A stretch of 64,000 nucleotides of DNA from Pararhodobacter zhoushanensis (lineage in GTDB: Bacteria; Pseudomonadota; Alphaproteobacteria; Rhodobacterales; Rhodobacteraceae): the NCBI RefSeq assembly GCF_003990445.1, contig NZ_REEZ01000011.1:62001-126000 (forward strand), written 5' to 3'. A program made the translations under genes and the position numbers. Below the pieces are notes generated by a model. The model was not told the DNA's origin. It saw only the letters and a program-made list of their open reading frames with translations, and did not search any database. Of this stretch, positions 52,825 to 60,897 are shown piece after piece; positions within the stretch are counted from its first letter, which is position 1, and each line of letters starts with the position of its first letter.

Positions 52825-54036
52825 TTACATCCGCTCGATGATCGTGGCCGCACCCATGCCCGAGCCGATGCACAGCGTGGCCAGACCCGTGCCTTTGCCG
52901 GTGCGCTCCAGCTCATCCAGCAGCGTGCCCAGAATGATCGCGCCGGTCGCGCCCAGCGGGTGCCCCATGGCGATCGAACCACCGTTCACGTTGACCTTGC
53001 TGTGGTCGACGTTGAACGCCTGCTCGAAGCGCAGCACCACGGCGGCGAAGGCCTCGTTGACCTCGAACAGATCAATGTCCTCGATCGACATGCCGCTTTC
53101 GCGCAGGATCTTTTCGGTCACTGGCACCGGGCCGGTCAGCATGATCGTCGGATCGGTGCCGATCTTGGCGGTGGCGCGGATGCGGGCGCGCGGGGTCAGG
53201 CCGTATTTCTCGCCAAACTCCTTGTTGCCGATCAGAATGGCGGCCGCGCCATCGACAATGCCCGACGAGTTGCCGGCGTGGTGGATGTGGTTCACCCGCT
53301 CCAGCTCGGGGTATTTCATCAGCGCGATCTTGTCGAAACCGGGCATCACCTCGCCCATGTCCTTGAAGCTGGGCTTCAGCGCGCCAAGGCTCTGCATGTC
53401 GGTCTGCGGGCGCATGAATTCGTCATGGTCCAGAATGGTCAAGCCGTTGACATCCTTGACCGGCACGACGGTCTTGTTGAAGTAGCCAGCAGCCCAGGCG
53501 GCGGCGGCACGCTTCTGGCTTTCAACCGCCATGGCGTCAGCCATGTCGCGGGTGAAGCCGTATTTCGTGGCGATAATATCGGCGCTGATACCCTGCGGGA
53601 CGAAGTAATTGTCAAAGGCGATCTGCGGATCGACAGCAATCGCGCCGCCATCGGTGCCCATCGGCACCCGGCTCATGCACTCGACGCCACCAGCGACATA
53701 GGCCATGCCCGCGCCGCCACGGATCTGGTTGGCGGCCATGTTGACGGCCTCAAGTCCGCTGGCGCAGAACCGGTTCACGCTGACGCCCGGAACGCTCTCG
53801 TCATAATCCGAGGCCAGCACGGCGGTGCGCGCAAGACAGGCACCCTGCTCGCCGATCTGGGTCACGTTGCCCCAGATGACATCCTCGATGGCGCGGGTGT
53901 CCAGATTGTTGCGGTCCTTGATCGCGTTCAGCGCGACGGCGGACAGACGCGCAGCGGTGACTTCGTGCAGGCTGCCATCCTTGCGGCCCTTGCCGCGGAC
54001 GGTGCGGGCAGCGTCATAGATATAGGCTTCGGTCAT
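52825..54036 (-). CDS. acetyl-CoA C-acetyltransferase / 3-ketoacyl-CoA thiolase (FadA type)
   Basis: A 403-residue thiolase with nucleophile Cys in [12 protein letters not shown], His in [18 protein letters not shown] and the second Cys in LATLCIGSGMGAATIIERM. Its neighbours are a cupin/FadB pair downstream and a glutathione S-transferase upstream (10 nt). Together with the FadB-type enzyme it forms the trifunctional beta-oxidation machinery. Confidence 0.95.
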   Translation of the reverse strand: MTEAYIYDAARTVRGKGRKDGSLHEVTAARLSAVALNAIKDRNNLDTRAIEDVIWGNVTQIGEQGACLARTAVLASDYDESVPGVSVNRFCASGLEAVNMAANQIRGGAGMAYVAGGVECMSRVPMGTDGGAIAVDPQIAFDNYFVPQGISADIIATKYGFTRDMADAMAVESQKRAAAAWAAGYFNKTVVPVKDVNGLTILDHDEFMRPQTDMQSLGALKPSFKDMGEVMPGFDKIALMKYPELERVNHIHHAGNSSGIVDGAAAILIGNKEFGEKYGLTPRARIRATAKIGTDPTIMLTGPVPVTEKILRESGMSIEDIDLFEVNEAFAAVVLRFEQAFNVDHSKVNVNGGSIAMGHPLGATGAIILGTLLDELERTGKGTGLATLCIGSGMGAATIIERM

Positions 54037-54046
54037 GGTGGTCTCC

Positions 54047-54685
54047 TCAGGCCTGGGCCCGGTCGGCAGGCGAGCCGGGCATCATGTCATACGGGTGCTT
54101 CCAACCGGGCAGGGCAGCGAGGCTGCTCAGCCAACGGTCGATATTCGGCCAGTCCGCGCGGTCAAAGCCGAACGGTTCCGGGTAATAGAGATAGCCACAG
54201 CAGGCAGTGTCGGCGATGGTGACGTCGCTTCCCACAATCCAGTCGCGGCCCTCAAGATGGGTGTTGAGCGTGGCATAGGCGGCCTTGAGCCGCGCCTGGG
54301 TGAAGGCGATGACATCCTTGGGGCGCTTGTCCTCGGGCAGGAAGTTCGCCAGGAAACGGGTCATCCCGGCGGGACTGCTGAGCTTGTGGTTGTCCCACAG
54401 GATCCAGCGCAGAACTTCTTCCTGCTCGCCCGGCGCGCCGCCCAGCTTGCCCGTCACCTTGGCCACATGCAGCTGGATCGCGCCCGACTGGCTGAGCACC
54501 AGATCGCCCTCGACCAAAAGCGGCGCCTCACCCATCACATTGAGCGCACGGTATTCGGGCGTGCGGGTCTCGCCGCCGAAGAAATCGACATAGCGCGGGG
54601 TCCAGTCGTAGCCAGACAGCGCCATGGTCAGCGCGGCCTTATACGAATTCCCGGATTCGCCGAAGCAATAGAGCTGTGCCGTCAT
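54047..54685 (-). CDS. glutathione S-transferase family protein
   Basis: 212 residues: N-terminal thioredoxin-like domain (LYCFGESGNSYKAALTMALSG; a Ser near residue 11 is the candidate catalytic residue; MGEAPLLVEGDLVLSQSGAI carries the cis-Pro and Glu-Ser GSH site) and a C-terminal helical domain (GSDVTIADTACCGYLYY). It is inside the beta-oxidation operon, 10 nt before the thiolase gene, suggesting detoxification of reactive enals or a glutathione-dependent isomerase step. Confidence 0.9.
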   Translation of the reverse strand: MTAQLYCFGESGNSYKAALTMALSGYDWTPRYVDFFGGETRTPEYRALNVMGEAPLLVEGDLVLSQSGAIQLHVAKVTGKLGGAPGEQEEVLRWILWDNHKLSSPAGMTRFLANFLPEDKRPKDVIAFTQARLKAAYATLNTHLEGRDWIVGSDVTIADTACCGYLYYPEPFGFDRADWPNIDRWLSSLAALPGWKHPYDMMPGSPADRAQA

Positions 54686-54904
54686 GGCGCTTTCCTTTCA
54701 GGCGGGGTGAGGGTGGAGGCGTTGAAAAGGGCGTATTTGAAACAAGGTGAAAGGGCGCGGTCAGGATTTGTTAACCTTTTCCGCCGAATACTGGCGTCAC
54801 GGTACAGGCTGGCGAGCCGATGACCGTGCAAGGTGAAGCCACCCCGACCCGCCCGAGAGCTTCTGGCACAGGCGGGGAGGGGTGTGCGCCCATCATCTTG
54901 TCGC

Positions 54905-55038
54905 AAATACTCACGGGGGTTTCCAAAGGGGGCGCGTGCGCCCCCTTTGGCGAGGGAGCGCGAGGGGCGAGCAGCCCCTCGCACCCCGGCCCAACGGGAG
55001 GGGCGCGATCTTTGATCGTGCGCACGACGGGCGGGAGC
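54905..55038. repeat. composite intergenic repeat, modules 2 and 3
   Basis: Within the 355-bp gap 54686-55040. Module 2 (54905-54982) has CACGGGGGTTTCCAAAGGGG, a 13-bp hairpin CCAAAGGGGGCGC/GCGCCCCCTTTGG and a second hairpin GCGAGGGGC-GAGCA-GCCCCTCGC. Module 3 (54986-55038) has CCGGCCCAACGGGAGG, a GATCTTTGATC palindrome and CGACGGGCGGGAGC. Both modules occur near nadK (14314-14581), module 3 there in inverted orientation. It starts 2 nt after the stop codon of the dehydrogenase gene. The remaining part, 54686-54904, shows no gene. Confidence 0.85.
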
Positions 55039-55040
55039 CG

Positions 55041-56195
55041 TCACAGCGACCTCCCGATCAGTTCCTTCATGATCTCGTTCGTGCCGCCATAGATCCGCTG
55101 CACCCGCGCATCGGTCCACATCTCGGCCACCGCGTATTCCTGCATGAAGCCGTAGCCGCCGTGCAGTTGCACGCACTCGTCCAGCACCTGGCATTGCAGG
55201 TCCGACAGCCAGTATTTCGACATCGCTGCCATCTCGACCGTCAGCTCGCCCTTCAGATGCGCCTCGATGCAGCGGTCCAGAAAGCTGCGGGCGACGACGG
55301 CGTTGGTCTTGCACTCGGCGAGTTTGAAGCGGGTGTTCTGAAAGTTGATGATCGGCTGGCCGAACGCCTCGCGTTCCTTGCAATAGGCGATGGTCACTTC
55401 CACCGCGCCCTCGATCGCGCCGACCGCGCCGCAGCCGATGATCAGCCGTTCCTGCGGCAGCTGCTTCATCATCTGGTAAAAGCCCTGACCCTCGGCCCCG
55501 CCCAGCACATTTTCCGGCGGCACCGGCACGTTGTCGAAGAACAATTCGGACGTATCGCCCGCCTTCAGCCCGATCTTGTCCAGATTGCGCCCGCGCGTGA
55601 AGCCCTCGGCGCTGTCGGTCTCAACGACCATCAGCGACATGCCCTTCGAGCGCGCATTCGGGTCGGTCTTGGCGGCGACGATGATCAGGTTGGCGTGCTG
55701 GCCGTTGGTGATGAAGGTCTTCGACCCGCTCAGCCGGTACACATTGCCTTCGCGCACAGCGCGGGTTTTCAGGTTCTGCACGTCCGAGCCGCCCGAGGGC
55801 TCGGTCATCGCCAGCGCGCCGACCAGCTCACCCGTCGCCATCTTCGGCAGCCAGCGCTGCTTTTGCTCTTCGGTGCCGTAGTGCAGGATGTAATGCGCGA
55901 CGATTCCCGAATGGATGCCCTGACCCCAGCTGGCCAGATTGACCCGTGCCGCTTCCATCAGGATCACCGCTTCGTGGCCGAAATCGCCACCCGCGCCGCC
56001 GTATTCCTCGGGGATCGAGGCGCAGAGCAGCCCCATCGCGCCCGCCTCGGCCCAGGTCGAGCGGTCCATTTCGCCCTGTTTGCGCCATGTGTCGAACTGG
56101 GGTGCCCATTTCTCGGTGATGAAGCCGCGCGTCATCTCGGCGAGCATCTTGTGCTCGTCGCTCATCCAGGCCGAAGGCATCAGCGGAAATGTCAT
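55041..56195 (-). CDS. acyl-CoA dehydrogenase
   Basis: 384 residues: [18 protein letters not shown] and [21 protein letters not shown] (substrate/FAD region), [15 protein letters not shown], the IQ-type [12 protein letters not shown] segment and the C-terminus [18 protein letters not shown], where Gly replaces the YEGT Glu; an LPQERL Glu of the long-chain type is present. It is probably a long-chain acyl-CoA dehydrogenase. ATG 56195 gives the family N-terminus. The next gene upstream is the small RHH-like gene. Confidence 0.92.
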   Translation of the reverse strand: MTFPLMPSAWMSDEHKMLAEMTRGFITEKWAPQFDTWRKQGEMDRSTWAEAGAMGLLCASIPEEYGGAGGDFGHEAVILMEAARVNLASWGQGIHSGIVAHYILHYGTEEQKQRWLPKMATGELVGALAMTEPSGGSDVQNLKTRAVREGNVYRLSGSKTFITNGQHANLIIVAAKTDPNARSKGMSLMVVETDSAEGFTRGRNLDKIGLKAGDTSELFFDNVPVPPENVLGGAEGQGFYQMMKQLPQERLIIGCGAVGAIEGAVEVTIAYCKEREAFGQPIINFQNTRFKLAECKTNAVVARSFLDRCIEAHLKGELTVEMAAMSKYWLSDLQCQVLDECVQLHGGYGFMQEYAVAEMWTDARVQRIYGGTNEIMKELIGRSL

Positions 56196-56226
56196 AGGCG
56201 AGGCCCCTCCCAAGGCCGTGGCATGG

Positions 56227-56439
56227 TTATTTCTTGCGGGATTCCAGCTCGGAGTTGAACAGCCGCAGCCGGTGCGACAGGTTTTCCGAATGGGTCACGC
56301 TGTCGAAATGCTCAAACAGAAAGGACAGCGCCTCGCCCTCGTCCAGCCCCGCTTCGGCGGCGAAGCGCTTCAGGCGGCGATAGCCGTCTTCGCTCATCGC
56401 GACGGGAAAACGGCGGGTCAGGCGCAGGCGTTTGGGCAT
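56227..56439 (-). CDS. small ribbon-helix-helix-like protein
   Basis: 70 residues beginning [21 protein letters not shown] basic beta-strand followed by two helices ([30 protein letters not shown]) is the pattern of Arc/CopG-type DNA-binding domains; the assignment is by pattern only. Two adjacent ATG codons exist. The second (56439) has GGAGG 4 nt upstream; the first overlaps the upstream GFA stop as ATGA. It lies between the GFA and acyl-CoA dehydrogenase genes and may be a local regulator. Confidence 0.65.
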   Translation of the reverse strand: MPKRLRLTRRFPVAMSEDGYRRLKRFAAEAGLDEGEALSFLFEHFDSVTHSENLSHRLRLFNSELESRKK

Positions 56440-56885
56440 CATCCCTCCTCGGGCGCTTGAAAGCTCTGAACCTCGGCGACCAGCGCCGGGCTGGTCTCGT
56501 GCCCCGGCCCGGTCAGGCCGGGCAGCCAGTCGACGCGCGATTCCACGCTCGTATTCGCGACCGGCGCAAAACCGGTGCCGGTGGCCAGCGTGCCGGCCAT
56601 CAGCTCGATACTGTCGCCGCTGCGGTAGTAGAGCGGCGTGCCGCAGGTGGCGCAGAACCCGCGCCACGCAACCGTTGAGGACGCCCATTCCCGCGGTGTC
56701 CCGTCCCAGGTCACGCGGTTGGCCTTGACCTCGACCAAGGGCGCGAAGGCATTGCCGGTGGCGCGCTGGCACATCCGGCAATGGCAGACGCAATCCTTGG
56801 CCGGGCCTGCCGCCACCGCGTAGCGGACGGCGCCGCATTGGCAGCCGCCACGGAACGCGGGATGGTCGGTAAAGCCCTTGGTCAC
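56439..56885 (-). CDS. GFA-family zinc-binding protein (CENP-V/GFA domain)
   Basis: 148 residues: FRGGCQCGAVRY (first Cys pair), KDCVCHCRMCQRATGNAFAP (central zinc cluster) and FCATCGTPLYYRSGD (third Cys pair), the full set of the glutathione-dependent formaldehyde-activating (GFA/CENP-V) fold. The biochemical role of most members is uncertain. GTG 56885 is used because GGGAGGG is 6 nt upstream; the longer frame reads into the dehydrogenase gene. Coupled to the next small gene. Confidence 0.9.
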   Translation of the reverse strand: MTKGFTDHPAFRGGCQCGAVRYAVAAGPAKDCVCHCRMCQRATGNAFAPLVEVKANRVTWDGTPREWASSTVAWRGFCATCGTPLYYRSGDSIELMAGTLATGTGFAPVANTSVESRVDWLPGLTGPGHETSPALVAEVQSFQAPEEG

Positions 56886-56902
56886 GGCGTCCCTCCCGGG
56901 GA

Positions 56903-58681
56903 TCAGAAGTTCTCGGCGGCCAGTGCCATCACCGGCTCGGCGCCCGACTGGATGCGCGCAAGGTGCATGCCGGTCGCGGGCAGTTGCCGGGCCATATAGT
57001 AGCGGCCGGTTGTCAGCTTCGTCTCGTGGAACGTGGCGTCTGACGTGCCATCCTGCAAGGCCTGAGCCGAGGCTTTGCCCATCATCGCCCACATCAGCCC
57101 CAGGCAGACATGGCCGAACATGTGCATAAAGTCGGTCGAACCGGCCAGCGCCGCGTTGGGGTTCTTCATGCCTTGCTGCATGAAGTACATCATCGCCGCC
57201 TGCAGATCCTTGGAGGCTGCTTTCAGCGGTTCCAGGAACGAGTCTTTCAGCGCCTCGTTGCCCTCGTTCTCCTTGATGAAAGTCTTCACCATCTCAAAGA
57301 AGGCCATCGCTGGCTTGCCACCCTCAGCCGCCAGCTTGCGGCCGACAAGGTCCAGCGCCTGCACGCCATTGGCGCCTTCGTAGATCATCGCGATCCGCGC
57401 ATCGCGGGCGAATTGCGACATGCCCTGCTCTTCGATATAACCATGGCCGCCGTAGACCTGCTGCGCCTGCACCGTCATGGCAAAGCCGACATCGGTCTGG
57501 AAGCCCTTGATCACCGGGGTCAGCAGCGAGATCAGCCCTTCGGCCTCTTTGTCGCCCAGACGGTGCGCGCGGTCGATCAGATGCGCGCCCCAGAAGGTGA
57601 AGGCGCGCGCGCCCTCGACGAAGGACTTCTGGTCCATCAGCATGCGGCGGATGTCGGGGTGCACGATCAGCGGATCGGCGTTGCCGTCCGGGTTCTCAAC
57701 CCCCGTGACCGCGCGGCCCTGCAGACGGTCGCGGGCATAGTCGACGGCGTTCTGATAGGCGGCTTCGGCCTGGGCATAGCCTTGCAGGCCCACGCCCAGA
57801 CGCGCCTCGTTCATCATCACGAACATCGCGCGCAGACCCTTGTGCAGGTCGCCGACCAGATAGCCGGTCGCCTCGTCATAGTTCATGACGCAGGTGGCGT
57901 TGCCGTGGATGCCCATCTTCTCTTCGATCTTGCCGACCGACACGCCGTTGCGCGCACCAAGCGAGCCGTCTTCATTCACCATGACCTTGGGCACGATGAA
58001 CAGGCTGATGCCCTTGGTCCCCTCGCCACCGCCCGGTGCCTTGGCCAGCACCAGATGGATGACGTTCTCGGCCATGTCGTGATCACCGGCCGAGATGAAG
58101 ATCTTCTGCCCGGTGATCTTGTAGCTGCCGTCGTCCTGCGGCACGGCCTTGGTGCGGATCAGACCCAGATCGGTGCCGCAATGCGGCTCGGTCAGGTTCA
58201 TCGTTCCTGTCCATTCCATCGAGATCATCTTGGGCAGATAGGTCTGTTTCAGCTCATCCGACGCTGCGGCAAGGATCGCGTTGATCGCGCCATGGGTCAG
58301 GCCCTGATACATGTTGAAGGCCATGTTGGCCGACACGAAAACCTCACCGACCGCCGTGCCGACCACATAGGGCAGGTTCTGGCCGCCGTATTCCTCGGGC
58401 AGATCCAGCCCGTTCCAGCCGCCCTCTTTGAGCTGCTCGAAGGCATCCTTGAAGCCGGTCGGGGTGTAGACCACGCCGTTTTCCAACCGGCAGCCTTCGG
58501 TGTCGCCGACAGCGTTCAGGGGGGCCAGAACGCCCTCAGCCAGCTTGCCCGCTTCCTCAAGGATCGCAGCGGTGAACTCGCGGTCAAGGTCGGAATAGCC
58601 GGGGATGCCGGTATCCGTGGCCTTGAGCATATCGTGCAGGATGAACTGCATGTCTTTCACGGGGGCGGTATAGCGGGGCAT
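56903..58681 (-). CDS. acyl-CoA dehydrogenase, long form (DmdC-like)
   Basis: 592 residues: the dehydrogenase core (FDLPEEYGG-like [69 protein letters not shown] with the catalytic Glu) plus a C-terminal extension of about 120 residues ([26 protein letters not shown]). This is the architecture of DmdC (methylmercaptopropionyl-CoA dehydrogenase) and of related FadE-type enzymes in Rhodobacterales; the two uses cannot be told apart here. ATG 58681 follows GGGAGAG. Directly downstream of a MerR gene. Confidence 0.9.
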   Translation of the reverse strand: MPRYTAPVKDMQFILHDMLKATDTGIPGYSDLDREFTAAILEEAGKLAEGVLAPLNAVGDTEGCRLENGVVYTPTGFKDAFEQLKEGGWNGLDLPEEYGGQNLPYVVGTAVGEVFVSANMAFNMYQGLTHGAINAILAAASDELKQTYLPKMISMEWTGTMNLTEPHCGTDLGLIRTKAVPQDDGSYKITGQKIFISAGDHDMAENVIHLVLAKAPGGGEGTKGISLFIVPKVMVNEDGSLGARNGVSVGKIEEKMGIHGNATCVMNYDEATGYLVGDLHKGLRAMFVMMNEARLGVGLQGYAQAEAAYQNAVDYARDRLQGRAVTGVENPDGNADPLIVHPDIRRMLMDQKSFVEGARAFTFWGAHLIDRAHRLGDKEAEGLISLLTPVIKGFQTDVGFAMTVQAQQVYGGHGYIEEQGMSQFARDARIAMIYEGANGVQALDLVGRKLAAEGGKPAMAFFEMVKTFIKENEGNEALKDSFLEPLKAASKDLQAAMMYFMQQGMKNPNAALAGSTDFMHMFGHVCLGLMWAMMGKASAQALQDGTSDATFHETKLTTGRYYMARQLPATGMHLARIQSGAEPVMALAAENF

Positions 58682-58751
58682 CTTTCTCTCCCTGGTCTGC
58701 CGGGGGGCGCGGGGCCCAACGACGGTTGGTTCTGGGTTCCGGGGCCGGGGC

Positions 58752-59144
58752 TTATTCAGCCGCCTGGCGGAATTCGGCGAGCTTTTCAGCGCCCGATTCA
58801 AGCTGCGCGCGCAGCTCGTCGATCGCTTCGGTTAATTCGTCGCGCTGCTGTTCCATCTGAGCCAGACGCTCGCGCGCAGCGACAACGGTGCGCTTGAGCT
58901 GTTCGCCCTGCTGGTCGCCCCGGTCATAGAGGTTCAACAGCTGGCGCATCTCTTCCAGCGCAAAGCCAAAGCGCTTGCCGCGCAGGATCAGCTTCAACCG
59001 ACCCCGGTCGCGGCGCGTGTACAGACGCTTCTGGCCCTCACGCAGGGGGGTGATCAATTCCTTGGCTTCATAAAAGCGCAGCGTCCGGGGCGTCACGTCG
59101 AACGCCTCGCACATCTGCCGGATGGTCATCAAGTCCTGGTCCAT
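58752..59144 (-). CDS. MerR-family regulator 1 of the fatty acid block
   Basis: 130 residues: MerR helix-turn-helix ([26 protein letters not shown], then [31 protein letters not shown]) and a C-terminal coiled coil ([26 protein letters not shown]). No Cys metal-binding motif, so it is more like the LiuR/CueR-unrelated group that senses acyl-CoA or similar. First gene before the DmdC-like dehydrogenase, 71 nt apart. Two palindromes lie in its upstream region. Confidence 0.92.
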   Translation of the reverse strand: MDQDLMTIRQMCEAFDVTPRTLRFYEAKELITPLREGQKRLYTRRDRGRLKLILRGKRFGFALEEMRQLLNLYDRGDQQGEQLKRTVVAARERLAQMEQQRDELTEAIDELRAQLESGAEKLAEFRQAAE

Positions 59145-59219
59145 ACATCACCTCACAGCGCCGGAGATCGGCTCCGACACAGACTCACATAGCGCAAGTT
59201 TGTACAGGGTGAAGCAATC

Positions 59220-59271
59220 TTGACGTTAACGTAACTCACGACGCTGCGTCACAGGGTGACGTTTACGTCAG
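59220..59271. promoter_or_regulatory. two candidate MerR operators
   Basis: TGACGT-TA-ACGTAA at 59221-59234 and TGACGT-TT-ACGTCA at 59257-59270, the latter perfectly symmetric. Both follow T[GT]AC-N6-GT[CA]A. They lie upstream of MerR gene 1, 76-126 bp before its start. LiuR-type MerR regulators of acyl-CoA degradation are known to use ACGT-containing palindromes of this kind. Confidence 0.6.
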
Positions 59272-59339
59272 GTTCAGGTGACGCAAGGGCAATTCAGGTG
59301 AATTGGCACGTAATCGGCAACCAGAGCGCGAATCGGCCC

Positions 59340-59717
59340 TCAGCTCTCGGTCTCGGCCAGACGCGAGGCTTCTTCGCGCAGGGACTTCAGATCGTCGATG
59401 GTCACGGCCAGCTCCTCGCGCTGGCGCGCCAGCTCGCCCAGCTGGCGGTCGGCCATCTGCACGAAGGCTTCCAGCTGCGATTTGGTGCCATTCTGATCGT
59501 AGATCAGCAGCCATTGACGCAGCTCTTCAAGGGCAAAACCGAAGCGGCGGCCCCGCAGGATCAGCGTCATGCGCGCCACTTCGCGCGGGCCGTAGGACCG
59601 GTTGCGACCGTCCTTTTCGGGCGTGAGCAGCTCGATGTACTCGTAATAGCGCAGGGTTCTCGGGGTGACCTCGAACCGCGCACACATCTCTTTGAACGAC
59701 AGTTTCGTCTCGCTCAT
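59340..59717 (-). CDS. MerR-family regulator 2 of the fatty acid block
   Basis: 125 residues: helix-turn-helix SFKEMCARFEVTPRTLRYYEYIELLTP, wing [33 protein letters not shown], and a C-terminal coiled coil (QLGELARQREELAVTIDDLKSL). Clearly paralogous to regulator 1 in the HTH region but diverged in the coiled coil. ATG 59717 is the family start; the frame extends 10 codons upstream. The pair may form homo- or heterodimers. Confidence 0.92.
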   Translation of the reverse strand: MSETKLSFKEMCARFEVTPRTLRYYEYIELLTPEKDGRNRSYGPREVARMTLILRGRRFGFALEELRQWLLIYDQNGTKSQLEAFVQMADRQLGELARQREELAVTIDDLKSLREEASRLAETES

Positions 59718-59747
59718 CACCCGCCCAATGGCCTCCACGCCGATCAC

Positions 59748-59763
59748 GTTACCTTAGCGTAAG
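59748..59763. promoter_or_regulatory. third MerR-type palindrome, upstream of regulator 2
   Basis: GTTACCTTAGCGTAAG, i.e. TTAC-N6-GTAA, the same half-site spacing as the two sites at 59221 and 59257. It is 31-46 nt upstream of the regulator 2 start codon. Confidence 0.5.
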
Positions 59764-59929
59764 TCGCGCACCGTTCGGGCGCAACCGCCCAATACCACAC
59801 ATGTGCAATAACTGTCGCAAGGCGCACCGTTGCGACGCGTTTCCCCGCGTGAGGACTTGCCTTGCCCGCCGCTTTTGCGCGATGCCTGTGGGAACGGGGC
59901 GGCAACGCCCGGAACCAGCAGGACTTGCG

Positions 59930-60385
59930 ATGACCGACATCAGCCCCGCCCAGCGTTTCATCGAGGCGATCCCTCATTCCCGCGCCCTGAACATGCGGCT
60001 GGAATCCATCGGTGACGGCAAGGCCGAGATTTCCATGCCCTATGACGAGGCGTTGATCGGCGATCCGGCAACCGGCGTGATCGCGGGCGGGGCGGTCTCG
60101 GCGCTGATGGACACCTGCTGCGGGGCGGCGGTGATGTCCTATCCCGGCGCGCGCGGCACCGCGACGCTGGACCTGCGCATCGACTATATGCGCGCCGCCA
60201 AGCCCGGCCAGCGCATCACCGCCCGCGCCGAATGCTTCCACGCCACGCGCACCGTCGCCTTTGTCCGCGCCACCGCCCATGACGAGGACGAGGGGCTGCC
60301 CGTCGCCACCGCCTCGGGTGCCTTCACCATGGAGAGCGTCACCAAGGCCCGCGACAGCGCCAAGAAAGCGGAGGGCGCGCAATGA
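59930..60385 (+). CDS. PaaI-type hotdog thioesterase A
   Basis: 151 residues, one hotdog domain: IPHSRALNMRLESIGDGKAEISMPYDEALIG, then IAGGAVSALMDTCCGAAV, where the usual HGG is AGG (the His is lost) but the catalytic-helix Asp is kept. The usual C-terminal strands (TATLDLRIDYMRAAKPGQRI) follow. ATG 59930 has AGGA upstream; the longer frame is unlikely. The gene overlaps thioesterase B by 4 nt (ATGA). Probably hydrolyses an acyl-CoA, alone or with B. Confidence 0.9.
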   Translation: MTDISPAQRFIEAIPHSRALNMRLESIGDGKAEISMPYDEALIGDPATGVIAGGAVSALMDTCCGAAVMSYPGARGTATLDLRIDYMRAAKPGQRITARAECFHATRTVAFVRATAHDEDEGLPVATASGAFTMESVTKARDSAKKAEGAQ

Positions 60386-60897
60386 CCCGTCCCGCGCCCG
60401 AGCCCGTGCAGGTCGTCAAGGAACGCCGCGACAACGCGCTGCGCACATTGGTCGGCGGCATCCCCTATCTGCGCTTTCTGGGCATCCAGTTCGACCGGCG
60501 CGGCGACGAGCTGACCGCCATCCTGCCCTTTGACGAAAAGCTGATCGGCAACCCGTTCCTGCCCGCCATCCACGGCGGCGTGACCTCGGCCTTTCTGGAA
60601 ATCACCGCGATGATGGAACTCAGCTGGTCGATGCTGTGGGAGGATATGGAGAAAGGCGCGCTTGATCCCCGCGCGCTGGACCCCGCGCATCTGCCCCGCC
60701 TGCCCAAGACCATCGACTTCACCGTCGATTACCTGCGCTCGGGCCTGCCGCGCGATGCCTACGCCCGCGCCCGCGTCAACCGCTCGGGGCGGCGCTATGC
60801 CTCGGTCCATGTTGAGGCGTGGCAAGACAACCGCTCGCGGCTCTTTGCGCAGGCCACCGGTCATTTCCTGATCCCCAGCCGGGACCGACCCGCGTGA
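60382..60897 (+). CDS. PaaI-type hotdog thioesterase B
   Basis: 171 residues, hotdog domain with IPYLRFLGIQFDRRGDELTAILPFDEKLIG and IHGGVTSAFLEITAMMEL, in which HGG is intact but the Asp position is Glu. An insertion of about 20 residues (MLWEDMEKGALDPRALDPAHLPRLPK) separates the central helix from the following strands. Start overlaps thioesterase A and stop overlaps the MATE gene as GTGA. The complementary active-site residues suggest the two proteins could form a mixed dimer. Confidence 0.9.
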   Translation: MTRPAPEPVQVVKERRDNALRTLVGGIPYLRFLGIQFDRRGDELTAILPFDEKLIGNPFLPAIHGGVTSAFLEITAMMELSWSMLWEDMEKGALDPRALDPAHLPRLPKTIDFTVDYLRSGLPRDAYARARVNRSGRRYASVHVEAWQDNRSRLFAQATGHFLIPSRDRPA

